64,000 bases of DNA from Frateuria soli (GCF_021117385.1 NZ_CP088252.1:3304001-3368000), one strand, 5' to 3'. Shown: positions 46,017-56,101, numbered from the stretch's first letter. Numbers and translations are program-made. The notes: generated by a model from the letters alone, not told the origin.

Positions 46017-46877
46017 ATGCCCTTCCTCCTGGCCGCCGCGCTGTGCAGCGTGCTGGTTTCGGTGTTGCTCAAGCTCGCCCGGCGGCTGGATGTGGACGTG
46101 GGCCAGGCGATCGCGTGGAACTACGTGGTCGCCGCCGCGGCGAGCGCGGTAGTGTTCGCACCGCCGCCATCGGCGTTGCATGCGGCCTCCACCGCATGGC
46201 CGGCACTGCTGGGCCTGGGCCTGTTGCTGCCGACCATCTTCCTGGCCCTGGCCGGGTCGGTGCGCCACGCCGGCATCGTCCGCTCGGAAGTGGCGCAGCG
46301 GCTGTCGCTGCTGATCTCCCTGCTGGCGGCGTTCTTCCTGTTCGGTGAGCCGCTGAGCGCCGCCAAGGGCTGGGGCATGGCGGCTGGACTGGCGGCGCTG
46401 ACGGGCCTCGTGTGGCGACCGGCCAGCGGCGGCGGGGCGTCCGGCGGCACCGGCCGGTGGGTCTATCCGTTGCTGGTGTTCACGGGCTTCGGCGTGATCG
46501 ACGTGCTGTTCAAGCGCGTGGCCGCAGCCGGCGTGCCGCTGGGCGCGGCGCTGCTGGTCATGTTCATGCTCGCCCTGCTGGTTTCGCTCGTGCTGCAGGG
46601 CTGGCGCCTGGCGCGCGGGACGGTGAGTCCGGGCGTCCGCAGCCTCGCCGCGGGGCTGCAGCTTGGCCTGCTCAACTTCGGCAACATCCTGCTTTACCTG
46701 CGCGCGCACCAGACCTTGCCGGGACGGCCGGCGCTGGTGTTCGCGGGCATGAATCTGGGCGTGGTGGCGCTCGGATCGCTGGCGGGCATGGTGGTTTTTC
46801 GCGAGCGGCTTTCCCGCGTCAACCTAGCGGGCCTGGGCCTGGCCGTGCTGGCGATTGCCCTGCTGGCCCGGGGCTGA
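46017..46877 (+). CDS. EamA/DMT-family permease
   Basis: The 286-aa protein has ten hydrophobic helices in two EamA-like halves (about residues 1-135 and 150-285). It contains the internal-repeat pattern RLSLLISLLAAFFLFGEPLSAAK in the first half and NLGVVALGSLAGMVVFRERLSRVN in the second. DMT-family members export metabolites or amino acids; the substrate is unknown. ATG 46017 is chosen as the start of the first helix. It is monocistronic, 76 bp before the S10 peptidase. Confidence 0.88.
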   Translation: MPFLLAAALCSVLVSVLLKLARRLDVDVGQAIAWNYVVAAAASAVVFAPPPSALHAASTAWPALLGLGLLLPTIFLALAGSVRHAGIVRSEVAQRLSLLISLLAAFFLFGEPLSAAKGWGMAAGLAALTGLVWRPASGGGASGGTGRWVYPLLVFTGFGVIDVLFKRVAAAGVPLGAALLVMFMLALLVSLVLQGWRLARGTVSPGVRSLAAGLQLGLLNFGNILLYLRAHQTLPGRPALVFAGMNLGVVALGSLAGMVVFRERLSRVNLAGLGLAVLAIALLARG

Positions 46878-46953
46878 GGGTGACTTCTGGGGTATGAAGG
46901 AGCTGCCGGGCGCGCCTATGCTGGTCGCTTCCGTGTGCTCGTGAGGTCGTTCC

Positions 46954-48549
46954 ATGCGCAAGCTTCCCCTCGTCCTGGCGCTCACCGCGCTGCTGACCGC
47001 TCCCGCTGCCTTCGCCGCCGACAAGGAAAAGGCCGCCGACGACGCCACACCCGACGCGGCGCTGGCCAAGCCGCACAGCGCCGAGACCACCGGATCGGTG
47101 ACGGTCGAGGGCAAGCGCATCGACTACAAGGCAGTCGCCGGCACGCTGGTGCTGCACGAGCACGGCGACCAGAGCGACGACCCGACGGTCAGCATGTTCT
47201 ACGCCGCCTACTTCAAGCAGGGCGTGGACCCGGCGCGGCGACCGATCACCTTCATCTACAACGGCGGCCCCGGTTCGGCCACGGTCTGGCTGCACATGGG
47301 CGCGTTCGGCCCGAAGCGCGTGGTCACCAGCGACGACAGCCACACGCCTGCCGCGCCCTACGGCCTGGTCAACAACGACTACAGCCTGCTGGATGCCTCC
47401 GACCTGGTGTTCATCGACGCGCCCGGCGCCGGCTTCTCGCGCCTGATCGCCGACGAGAAGGACAAGTCCAAGCGCGGCGAACAGATGGACAAGCGCAAGA
47501 AGGCCATCTACGGCGTCGACGGCGATGGCAAGGCCTTCGCCCAGTTCATCACCCAGTTCCTTTCGAAGTACGGCCGCTGGAACTCGCCCAAGTACCTGTT
47601 CGGCGAGAGCTACGGCACCACCCGCTCGGCGGTGCTGGCGAACATCCTGGAGAACGAGGACAGCGTCGATCTCAACGGCGTCATCCTCCTCTCGCAGATC
47701 CTCTCCTTCGATACCAGCATCGACGGCCCCGAATTCAACCCGGGCGTCGACCTGCCCTACGCGCTGGCGCTGCCGACCTTCGCCGCCACTGCGTACTACC
47801 ACCACAAGCTGCCGCAGCCGCCGGCGCAGCTGGAACCGTTCCTGCGCGAGGTCGAGCAATACGCGCTGGGCGACTACGCCAGCGCGCTGATGCAGGGCGC
47901 GCACCTGGACCCGGCGCGCAAGCGTGCCGTGGCCGAGAAGCTGCACCAGTACACCGGCCTGCCGGTCGACTACCTGGTCAAGGCCGACCTGCGCGTCACC
48001 GGCGGCATGTTCGAGCACGAGCTGCAGTTCGACGGCGGGCTGGTCACCGGCCGCCTGGACAGTCGCTTCGCCGGCCCGGCGCTCGATCCGCTGGCGAAGG
48101 ACTCGGAATACGATCCGCAGTCCTCGGCGATCAGCTCGGCCTACGTGTCGGCGTTCAACGACTACGTGCGCCGGCAACTGAAGTTCGGCGACGGTCTGCA
48201 GTACCGGCTGTTCGCCGACATCGACCACTGGGACTTCGCGCACAAGGCGCCCGGCGTGCGTGGCGAGGCGCTGCAGCAATCGACCAACGTGATGCCGGAC
48301 CTGGCGGTCGCGATGAAGACCAATCCGGACCTGAAGGTGTTCCTCAACGGCGGCTACTACGACCTTGCCACGCCCTATTTCGCGGCCGAGTACGAGATGA
48401 GCCACCTGCCGATCCCGGCCACGCTGCAGAAGAACATCTCCTACGCCTGGTACCCGTCCGGGCACATGGTCTATGCGCACGAGGACTCGTTGAAGGCACT
48501 GCATGACAACGTGGCGAAGTTCATCGAGCAGACCGACAACGTGAAGTAA
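46954..48549 (+). CDS. Secreted serine carboxypeptidase-like protein (S10 family)
   Basis: The 531-aa protein has a signal peptide (MRKLPLVLALTALLTAPAAFA). The oxyanion-site region is PITFIYNGGPGSATVWLHMGAFGP (residues about 97-120), where S10 enzymes carry the NGGPGS motif. The nucleophile is Ser219 in FGESYGT. A C-terminal GGYYDLATPYFAAEY (Asp) and GHMVYAHE (His) complete the triad. It should remove C-terminal residues from peptides in the periplasm. With the S9 enzyme at 14.7 kb it adds to periplasmic peptide breakdown. Confidence 0.92.
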   Translation: MRKLPLVLALTALLTAPAAFAADKEKAADDATPDAALAKPHSAETTGSVTVEGKRIDYKAVAGTLVLHEHGDQSDDPTVSMFYAAYFKQGVDPARRPITFIYNGGPGSATVWLHMGAFGPKRVVTSDDSHTPAAPYGLVNNDYSLLDASDLVFIDAPGAGFSRLIADEKDKSKRGEQMDKRKKAIYGVDGDGKAFAQFITQFLSKYGRWNSPKYLFGESYGTTRSAVLANILENEDSVDLNGVILLSQILSFDTSIDGPEFNPGVDLPYALALPTFAATAYYHHKLPQPPAQLEPFLREVEQYALGDYASALMQGAHLDPARKRAVAEKLHQYTGLPVDYLVKADLRVTGGMFEHELQFDGGLVTGRLDSRFAGPALDPLAKDSEYDPQSSAISSAYVSAFNDYVRRQLKFGDGLQYRLFADIDHWDFAHKAPGVRGEALQQSTNVMPDLAVAMKTNPDLKVFLNGGYYDLATPYFAAEYEMSHLPIPATLQKNISYAWYPSGHMVYAHEDSLKALHDNVAKFIEQTDNVK

Positions 48550-48568
48550 GCGGACGTCCGCATCTTTT

Positions 48569-48645
48569 GTAGGAGCCCACTTGTGGGCGATTCCCTTTTC
48601 GCGCCCCTGCGGTGAATCGCATCGCCCGCGAGAGGGCACCTGCAA
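48569..48645. repeat. REP-like inverted repeat, GTAGGAGC family, copy 5
   Basis: The left arm GTAGGAGCCCACTTGTGGGC is the same as copy 2. The right arm (ATCGCCCGCGAGAGGGCACC + TGC) instead resembles copy 3 with changes, so the two arms have drifted apart or been recombined. It lies between the S10 peptidase and the NTF2-like gene. Confidence 0.78.
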
Positions 48646-48697
48646 GGACGCCCGCAGGTCGCGCTATGCTCGGCCCATCCACGCCGACGAAGCTCAC

Positions 48698-49069
48698 ATG
48701 CGCGCCCTGATCGACCGTTACATCGACGCCTACAACCGACTGGACGTGGACGGCATGCTGGCCACGCTGCACCCGCAGGTGACGTTCGAGAACATCACGG
48801 CGGGCGTCACCACGGTCCGCACGCAGGGTATCGAGGAGTTCCGCCGGCTGGCGCAGAGCACGTTGCCGCTGTTCGCGCGGCGCCGCCAGACGGTGACCAG
48901 CTACGCCGAGAGCAACGGCGTGGCGCAGGCGGGCATCGCCTTCGAGGGCGTGTTCGCGCTGGACCTGCCCAACGGCACGCGCGCCGGGCAGGCGATCGCC
49001 CTCAACGGGCGCAGCGAGTTCCGCGCGCACGACGGCCTGCTGATCCACATCGCCGACATCAGCGACTGA
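48698..49069 (+). CDS. NTF2/SnoaL-like cone-fold protein
   Basis: The 123-aa protein fits the SnoaL-like NTF2 fold: an N-terminal helix LIDRYIDAYNRLDVDGMLATLHPQVTFEN and strands ending in EFRAHDGLLIHIADISD. The family includes isomerases, hydrolases and ligand-binding proteins, so the role is not assigned. ATG 48698 marks the start of the fold; upstream in-frame codons belong to the REP copy. Confidence 0.82.
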   Translation: MRALIDRYIDAYNRLDVDGMLATLHPQVTFENITAGVTTVRTQGIEEFRRLAQSTLPLFARRRQTVTSYAESNGVAQAGIAFEGVFALDLPNGTRAGQAIALNGRSEFRAHDGLLIHIADISD

Positions 49070-49099
49070 GGCGGTGGTGGGCCGAGGCCCGCCGCCCCC

Positions 49100-52000
49100 T
49101 CACACCGCCAGGCCAATCCCGCGTGCTTCGCTACCGGGACGGCGCAGCAGCGCGTTCCGCCAGCGTTGCTGGGTGGCACCGTCGGCCTCCTGCAGGAACT
49201 GCGGCTTGTTCGCCACCAGCGCGGCCACCGGCACGCCGTCTTCGTACAGCACGCGGGTGCCGGCCAGCGCGGGCAGCCTGTCACCGGCCAGCACGGTGCC
49301 GACCAGGTTGAGCGGGTCGCTGCCGCTGATGCAGACCAGTTGCTGCGTGGGCTCCCGCTGGCGTATCCCGCGCAGGGCGCCGATCGCCTCGGGCAACGCG
49401 AACTGCTCGCCGACCAGGCCCTCGACGAAGCGCCCGCCGCGGATCTCGCCGCGCGCTTCCAGCCGGTGGTAGACGCGCAGGAGTTCGCGCCAGGAGGGCA
49501 GCCACGGAGCTTCGCGCTCGAGCAATTTCCAGAAGACCACGCCGTAGCGGCGAAGCAGGACCCTGGCCACGTGCTCCACCTCGTCTGCGCGCTCTCCCCC
49601 TGATCTCTTCGATGAGGGGGAAGAGGGCTGGAGCGAGGAGACGCTCTTGCCTGGAGCCGCCCCGACCGGGTCCCCGGCGAGCCCCGACCCCCCATCCGAC
49701 CCCTTCCGGGCCACCTTCTCCCCGGCGGGGGGAAGGACCGTGCGCACCAGCGACCAGCGTCCGGCATCCTCGATCTCGCTCAACGCGTGCCGCCGCGCGC
49801 GTCGGTGCGGGCGCGAGTCACGCTTGGCGGCGGGCAGCAGCAGTGCGCGCAGGCCGGCGAAGCTGTCGGCGGTGACGCGGCCGGCGGCAACCAGTTCGCC
49901 CAGCGCATTCTCGAGCTCGGTACGCAGCAGGTGCGTGGCATCGAGCAACTCGTCGAAGAACAGCGCGCCCTGGCTGGCCAGCGCATCGGCCACCGCCTGC
50001 GCACGCGAGGAGAGCAACGACTCCTGCAACTGATCGCCCGTTGCCATGGCCGTCCAGATGGCCATCTGCCGGCGCGGCAGCAGCACGATCGGCGTGGCGC
50101 GCACAGGGCCGGTGCTGCCGCCGCCAGCCCGCAGGCGATTCCAGCCGAAGCGGCCGGCGCGGCACAACTCGTCCAGCCAGCGGCTGGCGTAGTCGCCCAC
50201 GCGTGAGGGCAGCAGCTCCGTTTCCCAGGCGCCGGCGGCAGCTTCGTAGCCCTCGAGCTGGTGCAGCGTGGCGATCAGGCCATCGGGGCCTTCCAGCCGC
50301 GTGTCGGGCGTCAGGTGTTGCCAGTCGGCGAGAAAACGCATCAGGTCGCGACGGCTGACCGGTTCGATCTCGCGGCGCAGGCGGCCGATGGTGTAGCGAT
50401 GGATACGCGCAAGCAGGTGGCGCTCGCACCATTCGATGCCAGCCGCGTCGGGGGTGAAGCGGCCCTGCATGACGTAGCCCTCGGACTGCAGGCGCAGCAG
50501 GGCGGGCTCGATGTCGGCCGCATCGACCGCGAGCGAGGCGGCCAGTACGGCGGGCGTGGTCGGGCCAAGGCCGCCGAGGCGGCGGCGGACGAGTTCGACA
50601 AGGGCGTCCTCGCGGGTCCACGCCTGGGCGGCGTAATCGGGTGGTGCGCTGATGGGTGGGTGCCGCGGGGCATCTGCGTGAATGACCTGCCATAGCGGCA
50701 ACACCTCCGCTGCGACCCACACGCTCCCGTTCCTTCTCCCCTCCGGGGAGAAGGTGGCCCCGAAGGGGTCGGATGAGGGGCCGGGGCTCGCGGGAGGGCC
50801 TGGAGTGAGTTCAACGCAAGACAGGCCCCTCACCTCAATCCTCTCCCCGGAGGGGAAAGGAAGCGAAGGTGGCGCTTCGCGCCGCTGAAACTCGATTGAA
50901 GCGCCCTCACCCCAGCCCTCTCCCTGGAGGGGAGAGGGAGCTTGGTCCGCCGCGAGCGTAAGACGCGTCGCGCGGTGGTGTCGGGCGAGCGCATCGAGGC
51001 GCTCCTGCCAGCCCGCGTTGGCCACCACTTCGCCATCCGTCGCGAACCCAAGCAAGGTCAGCGCCTCGTGCATCTCGTCGCCGCTGCGCACCTGCGGCCA
51101 GGCTTCTTCGCGCACGGCGGCGATCGCTTCCGGGTCGAGCCGGCCCAGGTCGTCCGCGTCCTCGGCGTTCCAGCGGCGGTTCTGCACCGCCTGCGTGCGG
51201 CGCTCCTCCAGTGGCGCGTCGTCGAGGTAGGCGTACGGCGCGGCGGTGAGCACCTCCGAGGCGAGCGGGCTGGGGCCGGTGAGGTCGCGTGCGACCACCG
51301 TGATCGCGCCGGTCTCGAAGCCGCGCAGGATGCGCAGCAGGCCATCGACGTCCATTGCCTCGCGCAGGCAGTCGTGCAGGGTCTGGTTGACCAGCGGGTG
51401 GTCGGGAATCTGCCGCTCGCCGACGATGTTCTCCAGGCAGGCGACCTGATCGGGGAAGACCGTGGCGAGCAGGTCCTCGCTCTTCATGCGCTGGATCTGC
51501 GGCGGCGTCTTCTTGCCCCCGGTGTAGCGCGGCAACGCGAGCGCGGTGACCGCGTTCCAGCGCCAGCGGGCGGGGAACAGCGGTGCGTCCAGCAGCGCCT
51601 GCACCAGCACGTGCTCGGCCGAGTTCGAGTGCAGGTAGCGCGCGACTTCCTCCAGCGGGAAGCTGTGGCTGGTCGAGAGCGACAGTACGATCGCGTCCTC
51701 GGTCGCCGCCGCCTGCAGCTCGAAGTTGAACTGGCGGCAGAAGCGCTTGCGCAGGGCCAGGCCCCAGGCGCGGTTGATGCGGCTGCCGAAGGGCGTGTGG
51801 ATCACCAGCTGGGTGCCGCCCGATTCGTCAAAGAAGCGCTCGAACACGATCGTGTGCTGGGTCGGCAGCACGCCGAGCGCGACCTTGGCGCGATGCAGGT
51901 AGTCGGCCAGCTGCTGCGCGGCGGCCTCACCCATGCCGAGCGTTGAACGCAGCCACGCCAGCGCCGCGGCGACGCCGCCGGCATCGAGCAGCGCCCCGAC

Positions 52001-53929
52001 GTCCTCGCGCAGGCGCGCCACGCCGATGGACAACTCGTCGCTGCGCCCGGGTGCCTCGCCCAGCCAGAACGGAATGCTCGGCGGCGCGCCGTGCGCGTCT
52101 TCCACGCGCAGGCGATCGCGCTCCACGCGCAGGATGCGGTAGCTGGTGTTGCCGAGCTGGAACACGTCGCCGGCCAGGCTCTCGACCGCGAAATCCTCGT
52201 TGACCGAGCCGATGATGGTGTTCTGCGGTTCCAGCACCACTAGGTAATCGGCGGTGTCGGGGATCGTGCCGCCGGAGGTCACCGCGGTCAGCCGCGCATT
52301 GCGGCGCGCGCGCAGCTGGCGGTGGACCGCATCGCGATGGATGTACGCCGCGCGCGCCCCGCGCCGGGTACTGAAGCCCTCGGCAAGCATGCGCACGATC
52401 GCATCGAACTGCTCGCGCGGCAGTTCGCGGTAGGGATGCGCGCCGCGCACCAGCGCATACAGCGCATCCTCGTCCCACTCCTGGGCCGCGACCTCGGCGA
52501 CGATCTGTTGCGCGAGCACGTCCAGCGGCTGCACCGGCTGCACCAGTGCGTCGAGCTCGCCGCGGCGCACGCAGTCGAGCAGTGCGGCGCATTCGAGCAG
52601 GTCGTCGCGACTGGTCGGGAACAGGCGTGCCTTGGGCGTGCCGTTGACCGCGTGGCCGGAGCGGCCGGCGCGTTGCAGGAAGGCGGCGATCGACCGCGGC
52701 GAGGCGAGCTGGCAGACCAGGTCGACGTCGCCGATGTCGATGCCCAGTTCCAGCGACGCGGTGGCGACCAGCAGCTTCAGTTCGCCGCGCTTGAGGCGTT
52801 GTTCGGCATCGAGCCGGAGCTCCTTGGCCAGGCTGCCATGGTGCGCGGCGACCGCCTCCTTGCCCAGCCGCTCGGCCAGGTGGCGCGCGGCACGCTCGGC
52901 CATGCGGCGGGTGTTGACGAAGACCAGCGTGGTGCGGTGTTCGCGAGCGAGCTGGGCGAGGCGGTCGTAGACCGTTTCCCAGCTGTCGTTGGACATCACC
53001 GCTTCGAGCGGAACGGGCGGCACTTCGATGGCCAGGTCGCGGGGGCGGGTGTGGCCCACGTCGACGATCGCGCAGCGCGATGAATCCTTCTCCCCCGGAC
53101 TTGATGAGAGCAGGGAGAGAAGGTGGCCCGAAGGGCCGGATGAGGGGGCGGGGCTCGCGGGAGAGTCGCTTGCAGTTTGCTCTTGGGAAGTGTCGGGCAA
53201 GAGCCGCCCCTCACCCCGACCCTCTCCCCCATTTTGAATCAGAGCCGGGAGAGAGGGAGCCTGGTCCCGGCTTCCGACCAGGAACCGCGCCACCTCCTCG
53301 ATCGGCTTCTGCGTCGCCGACAGCCCGATCCGCTGCAACGGTCGCTGGCACAGCGACTCCAGCCGCTCCAGCGACAGCGCCAGGTGGGTGCCGCGCTTGG
53401 AATTGGCCAGCGCGTGGATCTCGTCCACGATCACCGTGCGCGTGCCGTTGAGCATCTCACGCCCGGAAGCCGAGCCCAGCAGCACGTAAAGCGACTCGGG
53501 TGTGGTGACCAGGATGTGTGGGCTCACCTTGCGCATCAGCGCGCGCTCGGCCTGCGGGGTGTCGCCGGTGCGCACGGCGGTGCGGATCGCCACGTCCGGC
53601 AGGCCCGCGACCTCGAGCTCGGCGCGGATCCCTTCCAGCGGCGCCTCCAGATTGATGTGGATGTCGTTGGACAGCGCCTTCAGCGGCGACACGTAGACCA
53701 CCCGCGTCTCATCCGGCAAGGCGCCGCCGTTCGCCACGCCCTCGCGCACCAGCGCGTCGATGGCGGCGAGGAACGCGGTCAACGTCTTGCCCGAGCCGGT
53801 CGGTGCGGCCACCAGCGTGTGGCGGCCAGCGTGGATGTTCGGCCATGCGCCCGCCTGCGCCGCGGTGGGCGCCGGGAAGCTGCGCTGGAACCAGCGCGCG
53901 ACGGCGGGATGGAAGTGTTCGAGCGGCAT
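49100..53929 (-). CDS. lhr: Large Lhr-type ATP-dependent helicase with three repeat-derived insertions
   Basis: The 1609-aa superfamily 2 helicase has Walker A GSGKT at residues 45-49, DEIH at 169-172 and SAT at 204-206. The second RecA lobe has [11 protein letters not shown]. Next come winged-helix, beta-sheet and Lhr-specific C-terminal regions, with repeated WYL-unrelated folds up to 1609. Lhr works in DNA repair in characterised bacteria. Three stretches of about 52-75 residues, at 223-285, 996-1070 and 1396-1447, are low-complexity Pro/Ser/Gly sequence. They are encoded by palindromic intergenic-type repeats and are absent from the helicase fold. Without them the protein would be about 1420 aa. 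ATG 53929 starts the family N-terminus. Confidence 0.9.
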   Translation of the reverse strand: MPLEHFHPAVARWFQRSFPAPTAAQAGAWPNIHAGRHTLVAAPTGSGKTLTAFLAAIDALVREGVANGGALPDETRVVYVSPLKALSNDIHINLEAPLEGIRAELEVAGLPDVAIRTAVRTGDTPQAERALMRKVSPHILVTTPESLYVLLGSASGREMLNGTRTVIVDEIHALANSKRGTHLALSLERLESLCQRPLQRIGLSATQKPIEEVARFLVGSRDQAPSLPALIQNGGEGRGEGRLLPDTSQEQTASDSPASPAPSSGPSGHLLSLLSSSPGEKDSSRCAIVDVGHTRPRDLAIEVPPVPLEAVMSNDSWETVYDRLAQLAREHRTTLVFVNTRRMAERAARHLAERLGKEAVAAHHGSLAKELRLDAEQRLKRGELKLLVATASLELGIDIGDVDLVCQLASPRSIAAFLQRAGRSGHAVNGTPKARLFPTSRDDLLECAALLDCVRRGELDALVQPVQPLDVLAQQIVAEVAAQEWDEDALYALVRGAHPYRELPREQFDAIVRMLAEGFSTRRGARAAYIHRDAVHRQLRARRNARLTAVTSGGTIPDTADYLVVLEPQNTIIGSVNEDFAVESLAGDVFQLGNTSYRILRVERDRLRVEDAHGAPPSIPFWLGEAPGRSDELSIGVARLREDVGALLDAGGVAAALAWLRSTLGMGEAAAQQLADYLHRAKVALGVLPTQHTIVFERFFDESGGTQLVIHTPFGSRINRAWGLALRKRFCRQFNFELQAAATEDAIVLSLSTSHSFPLEEVARYLHSNSAEHVLVQALLDAPLFPARWRWNAVTALALPRYTGGKKTPPQIQRMKSEDLLATVFPDQVACLENIVGERQIPDHPLVNQTLHDCLREAMDVDGLLRILRGFETGAITVVARDLTGPSPLASEVLTAAPYAYLDDAPLEERRTQAVQNRRWNAEDADDLGRLDPEAIAAVREEAWPQVRSGDEMHEALTLLGFATDGEVVANAGWQERLDALARHHRATRLTLAADQAPSPLQGEGWGEGASIEFQRREAPPSLPFPSGERIEVRGLSCVELTPGPPASPGPSSDPFGATFSPEGRRNGSVWVAAEVLPLWQVIHADAPRHPPISAPPDYAAQAWTREDALVELVRRRLGGLGPTTPAVLAASLAVDAADIEPALLRLQSEGYVMQGRFTPDAAGIEWCERHLLARIHRYTIGRLRREIEPVSRRDLMRFLADWQHLTPDTRLEGPDGLIATLHQLEGYEAAAGAWETELLPSRVGDYASRWLDELCRAGRFGWNRLRAGGGSTGPVRATPIVLLPRRQMAIWTAMATGDQLQESLLSSRAQAVADALASQGALFFDELLDATHLLRTELENALGELVAAGRVTADSFAGLRALLLPAAKRDSRPHRRARRHALSEIEDAGRWSLVRTVLPPAGEKVARKGSDGGSGLAGDPVGAAPGKSVSSLQPSSPSSKRSGGERADEVEHVARVLLRRYGVVFWKLLEREAPWLPSWRELLRVYHRLEARGEIRGGRFVEGLVGEQFALPEAIGALRGIRQREPTQQLVCISGSDPLNLVGTVLAGDRLPALAGTRVLYEDGVPVAALVANKPQFLQEADGATQQRWRNALLRRPGSEARGIGLAV
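49590..49745. repeat. Palindromic repeat insertion 3 inside lhr (opposite orientation)
   Basis: It contains CTCCCCCT-N-GAGGGGGAAGAGG at one end and GTCCCCGGCGAGCCCCGACC...CCACCTTCTCCCC-GGGGGGAAGG at the other. These are the same two half-elements found at 50725 and 53075, but the reading direction relative to lhr is reversed (residues about 1396-1447: [20 protein letters not shown] start). The frame of lhr is kept. Confidence 0.8.
50725..50945. repeat. Palindromic repeat insertion 2 inside lhr
   Basis: Half B is CTTCTCCCCTCCGGGGAGAA followed by GGTGGCCCCGAAGGGGTCGG and ATGAGGGGC. Half A includes CCCTCACCCCAGCCCTCTCC with GGAGGGGAGAGGGAG. Half A is nearly the same as the intergenic element at 9022-9060. 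The insertion encodes [27 protein letters not shown] in frame (residues about 996-1070). Confidence 0.85.
53075..53263. repeat. Palindromic repeat insertion 1 inside lhr
   Basis: It has the same two halves as insertion 2 (CTTCTCCC..GGTGGCCCGAAGGGCCGGAT and CCCCTCACCCCGACCCTCTC). It encodes [28 protein letters not shown] in frame at residues 223-285. It lies between motif III (SAT, 204-206) of the first RecA lobe and the start of the second lobe, a tolerant linker position. Confidence 0.85.
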
Positions 53930-54048
53930 GGCGGCCAGGGCGGGTGTGGCGTGTCCCGATGATATGGGGCGCCGGTCTCATACTTCGAGCCTGTTCAGGA
54001 TGCGGCCGTCGGGCTAGCTTAAGCAACCGGCGGAGGCGAGGCAGGCGC

Positions 54049-54897
54049 GTGGGTGTACGGCAGGCAGACAGGGGAACGCTCGACTGGCTGACGCTGGCCG
54101 ATGAAAGGCGGCTGTGCGTGCATGACTGGCCAAGGGCCGGTGCCGATGCCGGCGTGCTGATCGTGCACGGCCTGGGCGAGCATGCCGGCCGCTACGCTGC
54201 GCTGGCCGCCTGGTCCAACGCACGCGGCTATGCGGTGCGCACCTACGACCAGCGTGGACACGGGCGCACGCCCGGACAGCGCGGCGCACTGTCGAGACCG
54301 CTGGAGCTGATCGATGACCTGGCCGAAGTGTACGAGGACTTCGCCGCCACCCGGCCGGCGCCGCCCGTGCTGCTGGGCCACAGCATGGGCGGGCTGGTCG
54401 CATTGCGCGCGGTACTCGACAGGCGCGTGACGCCGCCGGCGCTGGTGCTTTCCTCGCCGGCGCTGCGGGCCTGGACACCGCGGTGGGAGCAGGCGCTGGC
54501 CATGCGGCTTGCGCGCGTGCTGCCAAACCTGCCCCTGCGCAGTGGCCTGCCGTTCGAAGCGCTGTCGCACGAGGCGGCCGTGGTCGACGCCTACCGGCGC
54601 GACCCGTTGCGCTCGGGCTGGATCACGCCGCGGCTGGCGCGCTTCATCTTCGAGAGCGGCCGGCACTGCATCGCCATGGCGCCAACGCTGCGGGTGCCGA
54701 CGCTGTTGCTGGTGGCCGGCGCCGACCGGCTGGTGGATGCGCGCGGGAGCCGTGCGTTCGCCGAAGCGGCCAAGGCCAGCGGCCACCTCACCACGTACGT
54801 GTTCGAGGAGCTCTTCCACGAGCTGTTCAACGAAGCCGAGCCCGGCCGCAGCCAGGTGCTCGCGCAGCTGGACGCCTGGTTGCAACGGATCCCGTAG
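54049..54897 (+). CDS. Alpha/beta-hydrolase, monoacylglycerol-lipase-like
   Basis: The 282-aa protein has the Hydrolase_4/lysophospholipase fold. The oxyanion region is VLIVHGLGEHAGRY (36-49), the nucleophile Ser112 is in GHSMGG, the Asp is in AGADRLVD, and the His is in LFHELFNE near residue 254. Such enzymes cleave monoacylglycerols or lysophospholipids. It starts with GTG (54049) with GGAGG 13 nt upstream; no ATG occurs between the preceding stop and conserved sequence. It is divergent from lhr, 119 bp away. Confidence 0.87.
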   Translation: MGVRQADRGTLDWLTLADERRLCVHDWPRAGADAGVLIVHGLGEHAGRYAALAAWSNARGYAVRTYDQRGHGRTPGQRGALSRPLELIDDLAEVYEDFAATRPAPPVLLGHSMGGLVALRAVLDRRVTPPALVLSSPALRAWTPRWEQALAMRLARVLPNLPLRSGLPFEALSHEAAVVDAYRRDPLRSGWITPRLARFIFESGRHCIAMAPTLRVPTLLLVAGADRLVDARGSRAFAEAAKASGHLTTYVFEELFHELFNEAEPGRSQVLAQLDAWLQRIP

Positions 54898-54914
54898 GCA
54901 GGCTCGCGCCCACC

Positions 54915-55100
54915 CTACGGCTCGGCCGTTCCTTGCCTGGGCGCGTTGCCAGACTCGCAAGGCGCATGGCCGCAACCGCAGGGGCCGTCGGCCGGCTCGT
55001 CGACCACCTGGCGGCAGTGTTCGGAGCAGTAGGTGTCGCCGGCCGGCACACTGCAGCGGCAGGCCGGGTGGGCGCAGGGCTGGTGGGCGGTGGCGTTCAT
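54915..55100 (-). CDS. Bacterial metallothionein-like protein
   Basis: The 61-aa protein has nine cysteines and several histidines, laid out as CAHPACRCSVPAGDTYCSEHC, then PCGCGHAPCES. This is the CxxxxCxCxV...YCS..C...CGCxxxxC pattern of small SmtA/BmtA-like metallothioneins, which bind Zn/Cd/Cu. Its ATG lies 4 nt after the stop of the DUF4142 gene, so the two share an mRNA. Metal control sites were not recognised upstream. Confidence 0.88.
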   Translation of the reverse strand: MNATAHQPCAHPACRCSVPAGDTYCSEHCRQVVDEPADGPCGCGHAPCESGNAPRQGTAEP

Positions 55101-55104
55101 GGCG

Positions 55105-55440
55105 TCAACGCGTGCTGCCGCCCGTGGCGGGCTGCTTGCGCTGGGCGATGCTTGTCAGCTGGTCGCCGGCCTTGGTGTGGTCATCGACGATGCGCTGCGC
55201 CAGTTGCTTGACCTGCGCATTGGTGGACCTGTCCAGCGCGATCCGCCCAGCCTGGATCTCGGCCATGTTGGCAGCGGCCGCCTTGCGCATGAACATCGCG
55301 TCCTGGCTGCCGTCGCTCTGCATGCGCCGCGCGGTGCGGTCGCTGGCGTCCGGGGGCGCGGCGTTCTGTGCGACCGTGGCGCAGGACACGCCAGCGAGCA
55401 GCACGCTGCCCAGCACCAGGCTGATGCGTCGTACGGTCAT
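55105..55440 (-). CDS. Short DUF4142-type exported protein
   Basis: The 111-aa protein has an N-terminal signal (VRRISLVLGSVLLAGVSCATVAQ). A helical ferritin-like-type segment follows with AAANMAEIQAGRIALDRSTNAQVKQLAQRIVDDHTKAGDQL, where the DUF4142 signature resides. Typical members are 150-190 aa, so this one lacks the C-terminal helix pair. It may be a shortened version or a partial domain. The metallothionein gene follows at 4 nt. Confidence 0.82.
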   Translation of the reverse strand: MTVRRISLVLGSVLLAGVSCATVAQNAAPPDASDRTARRMQSDGSQDAMFMRKAAAANMAEIQAGRIALDRSTNAQVKQLAQRIVDDHTKAGDQLTSIAQRKQPATGGSTR

Positions 55441-55491
55441 CTGGTTCTCCTCGTGGATGGGGTGCGTCGCCTGGATCGGCCAGTCGCGAGG

Positions 55492-55788
55492 TCAATCCTC
55501 CTCCTCCTCGCTTTTCTGCGAGGATCGCGTGGCCTTGGTGTCGCCGCGGCGGCCGTGGCTGGCCTCGCCGCCCTTGCGGCCGATCGCCGCCATGTGCTCG
55601 CGGTTGGCACTCACCGCCTCGCCGCCTTTCTGGCCGGCGCGGCGCGCTTCCTCGGACGTGAACTGATGGGCATGGCCGCTGGCGTGTGCCGCGCGGCCGC
55701 CTTCGCTGGCAATCTCGCGCTGGCGCTCCTCGTCCATGCTGGCGAAGCCGCGCTTGCTGGTGCCGCTGCCTGGGTTCTTGCTGGACAT
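55492..55788 (-). CDS. KGG-repeat stress-induced protein (con-10/YciG-like)
   Basis: The 98-aa hydrophilic protein has KGG-type repeats: KRGFASMDEERQREIASEGGRAAH, EEARRAGQKGGEAVS and HMAAIGRKGGEASHG. It ends in an acidic tail (EEEED). Relatives are induced by general stress or starvation (YciG, GsiB, con-10). It belongs with the DUF4142-metallothionein pair on the same strand, 51 nt upstream of it, so one stress operon of three genes is likely. Confidence 0.9.
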   Translation of the reverse strand: MSSKNPGSGTSKRGFASMDEERQREIASEGGRAAHASGHAHQFTSEEARRAGQKGGEAVSANREHMAAIGRKGGEASHGRRGDTKATRSSQKSEEEED

Positions 55789-56101
55789 GTGGGTGCTCTC
55801 TCATGCATTCGGGGGGACGTCGAGCAGTGGGGGCCCGACGGCGCACCGCGTTGCGCGGCGGCTGTCGTGCAATGGCAACATCCATGCCAGTCTGTAATTG
55901 CGCCGAACGCCGCCGTTTCGCGTTCAACGTCGTCGACGGACGGGGTGCTGTCGCGCCTGCTCGCAAGCGGTCGCGGCAAAACTACAAAGCCGCTTGGAAA
56001 ACTTGCCGGGGAGGGCAGCTACGCACGGTGATGGCGGCGTGGATTGGGGATAGACGCCACGTTGAGGCGATGCGAGAGGGGTGTCGCGGGCGTATTCATC
56101 T

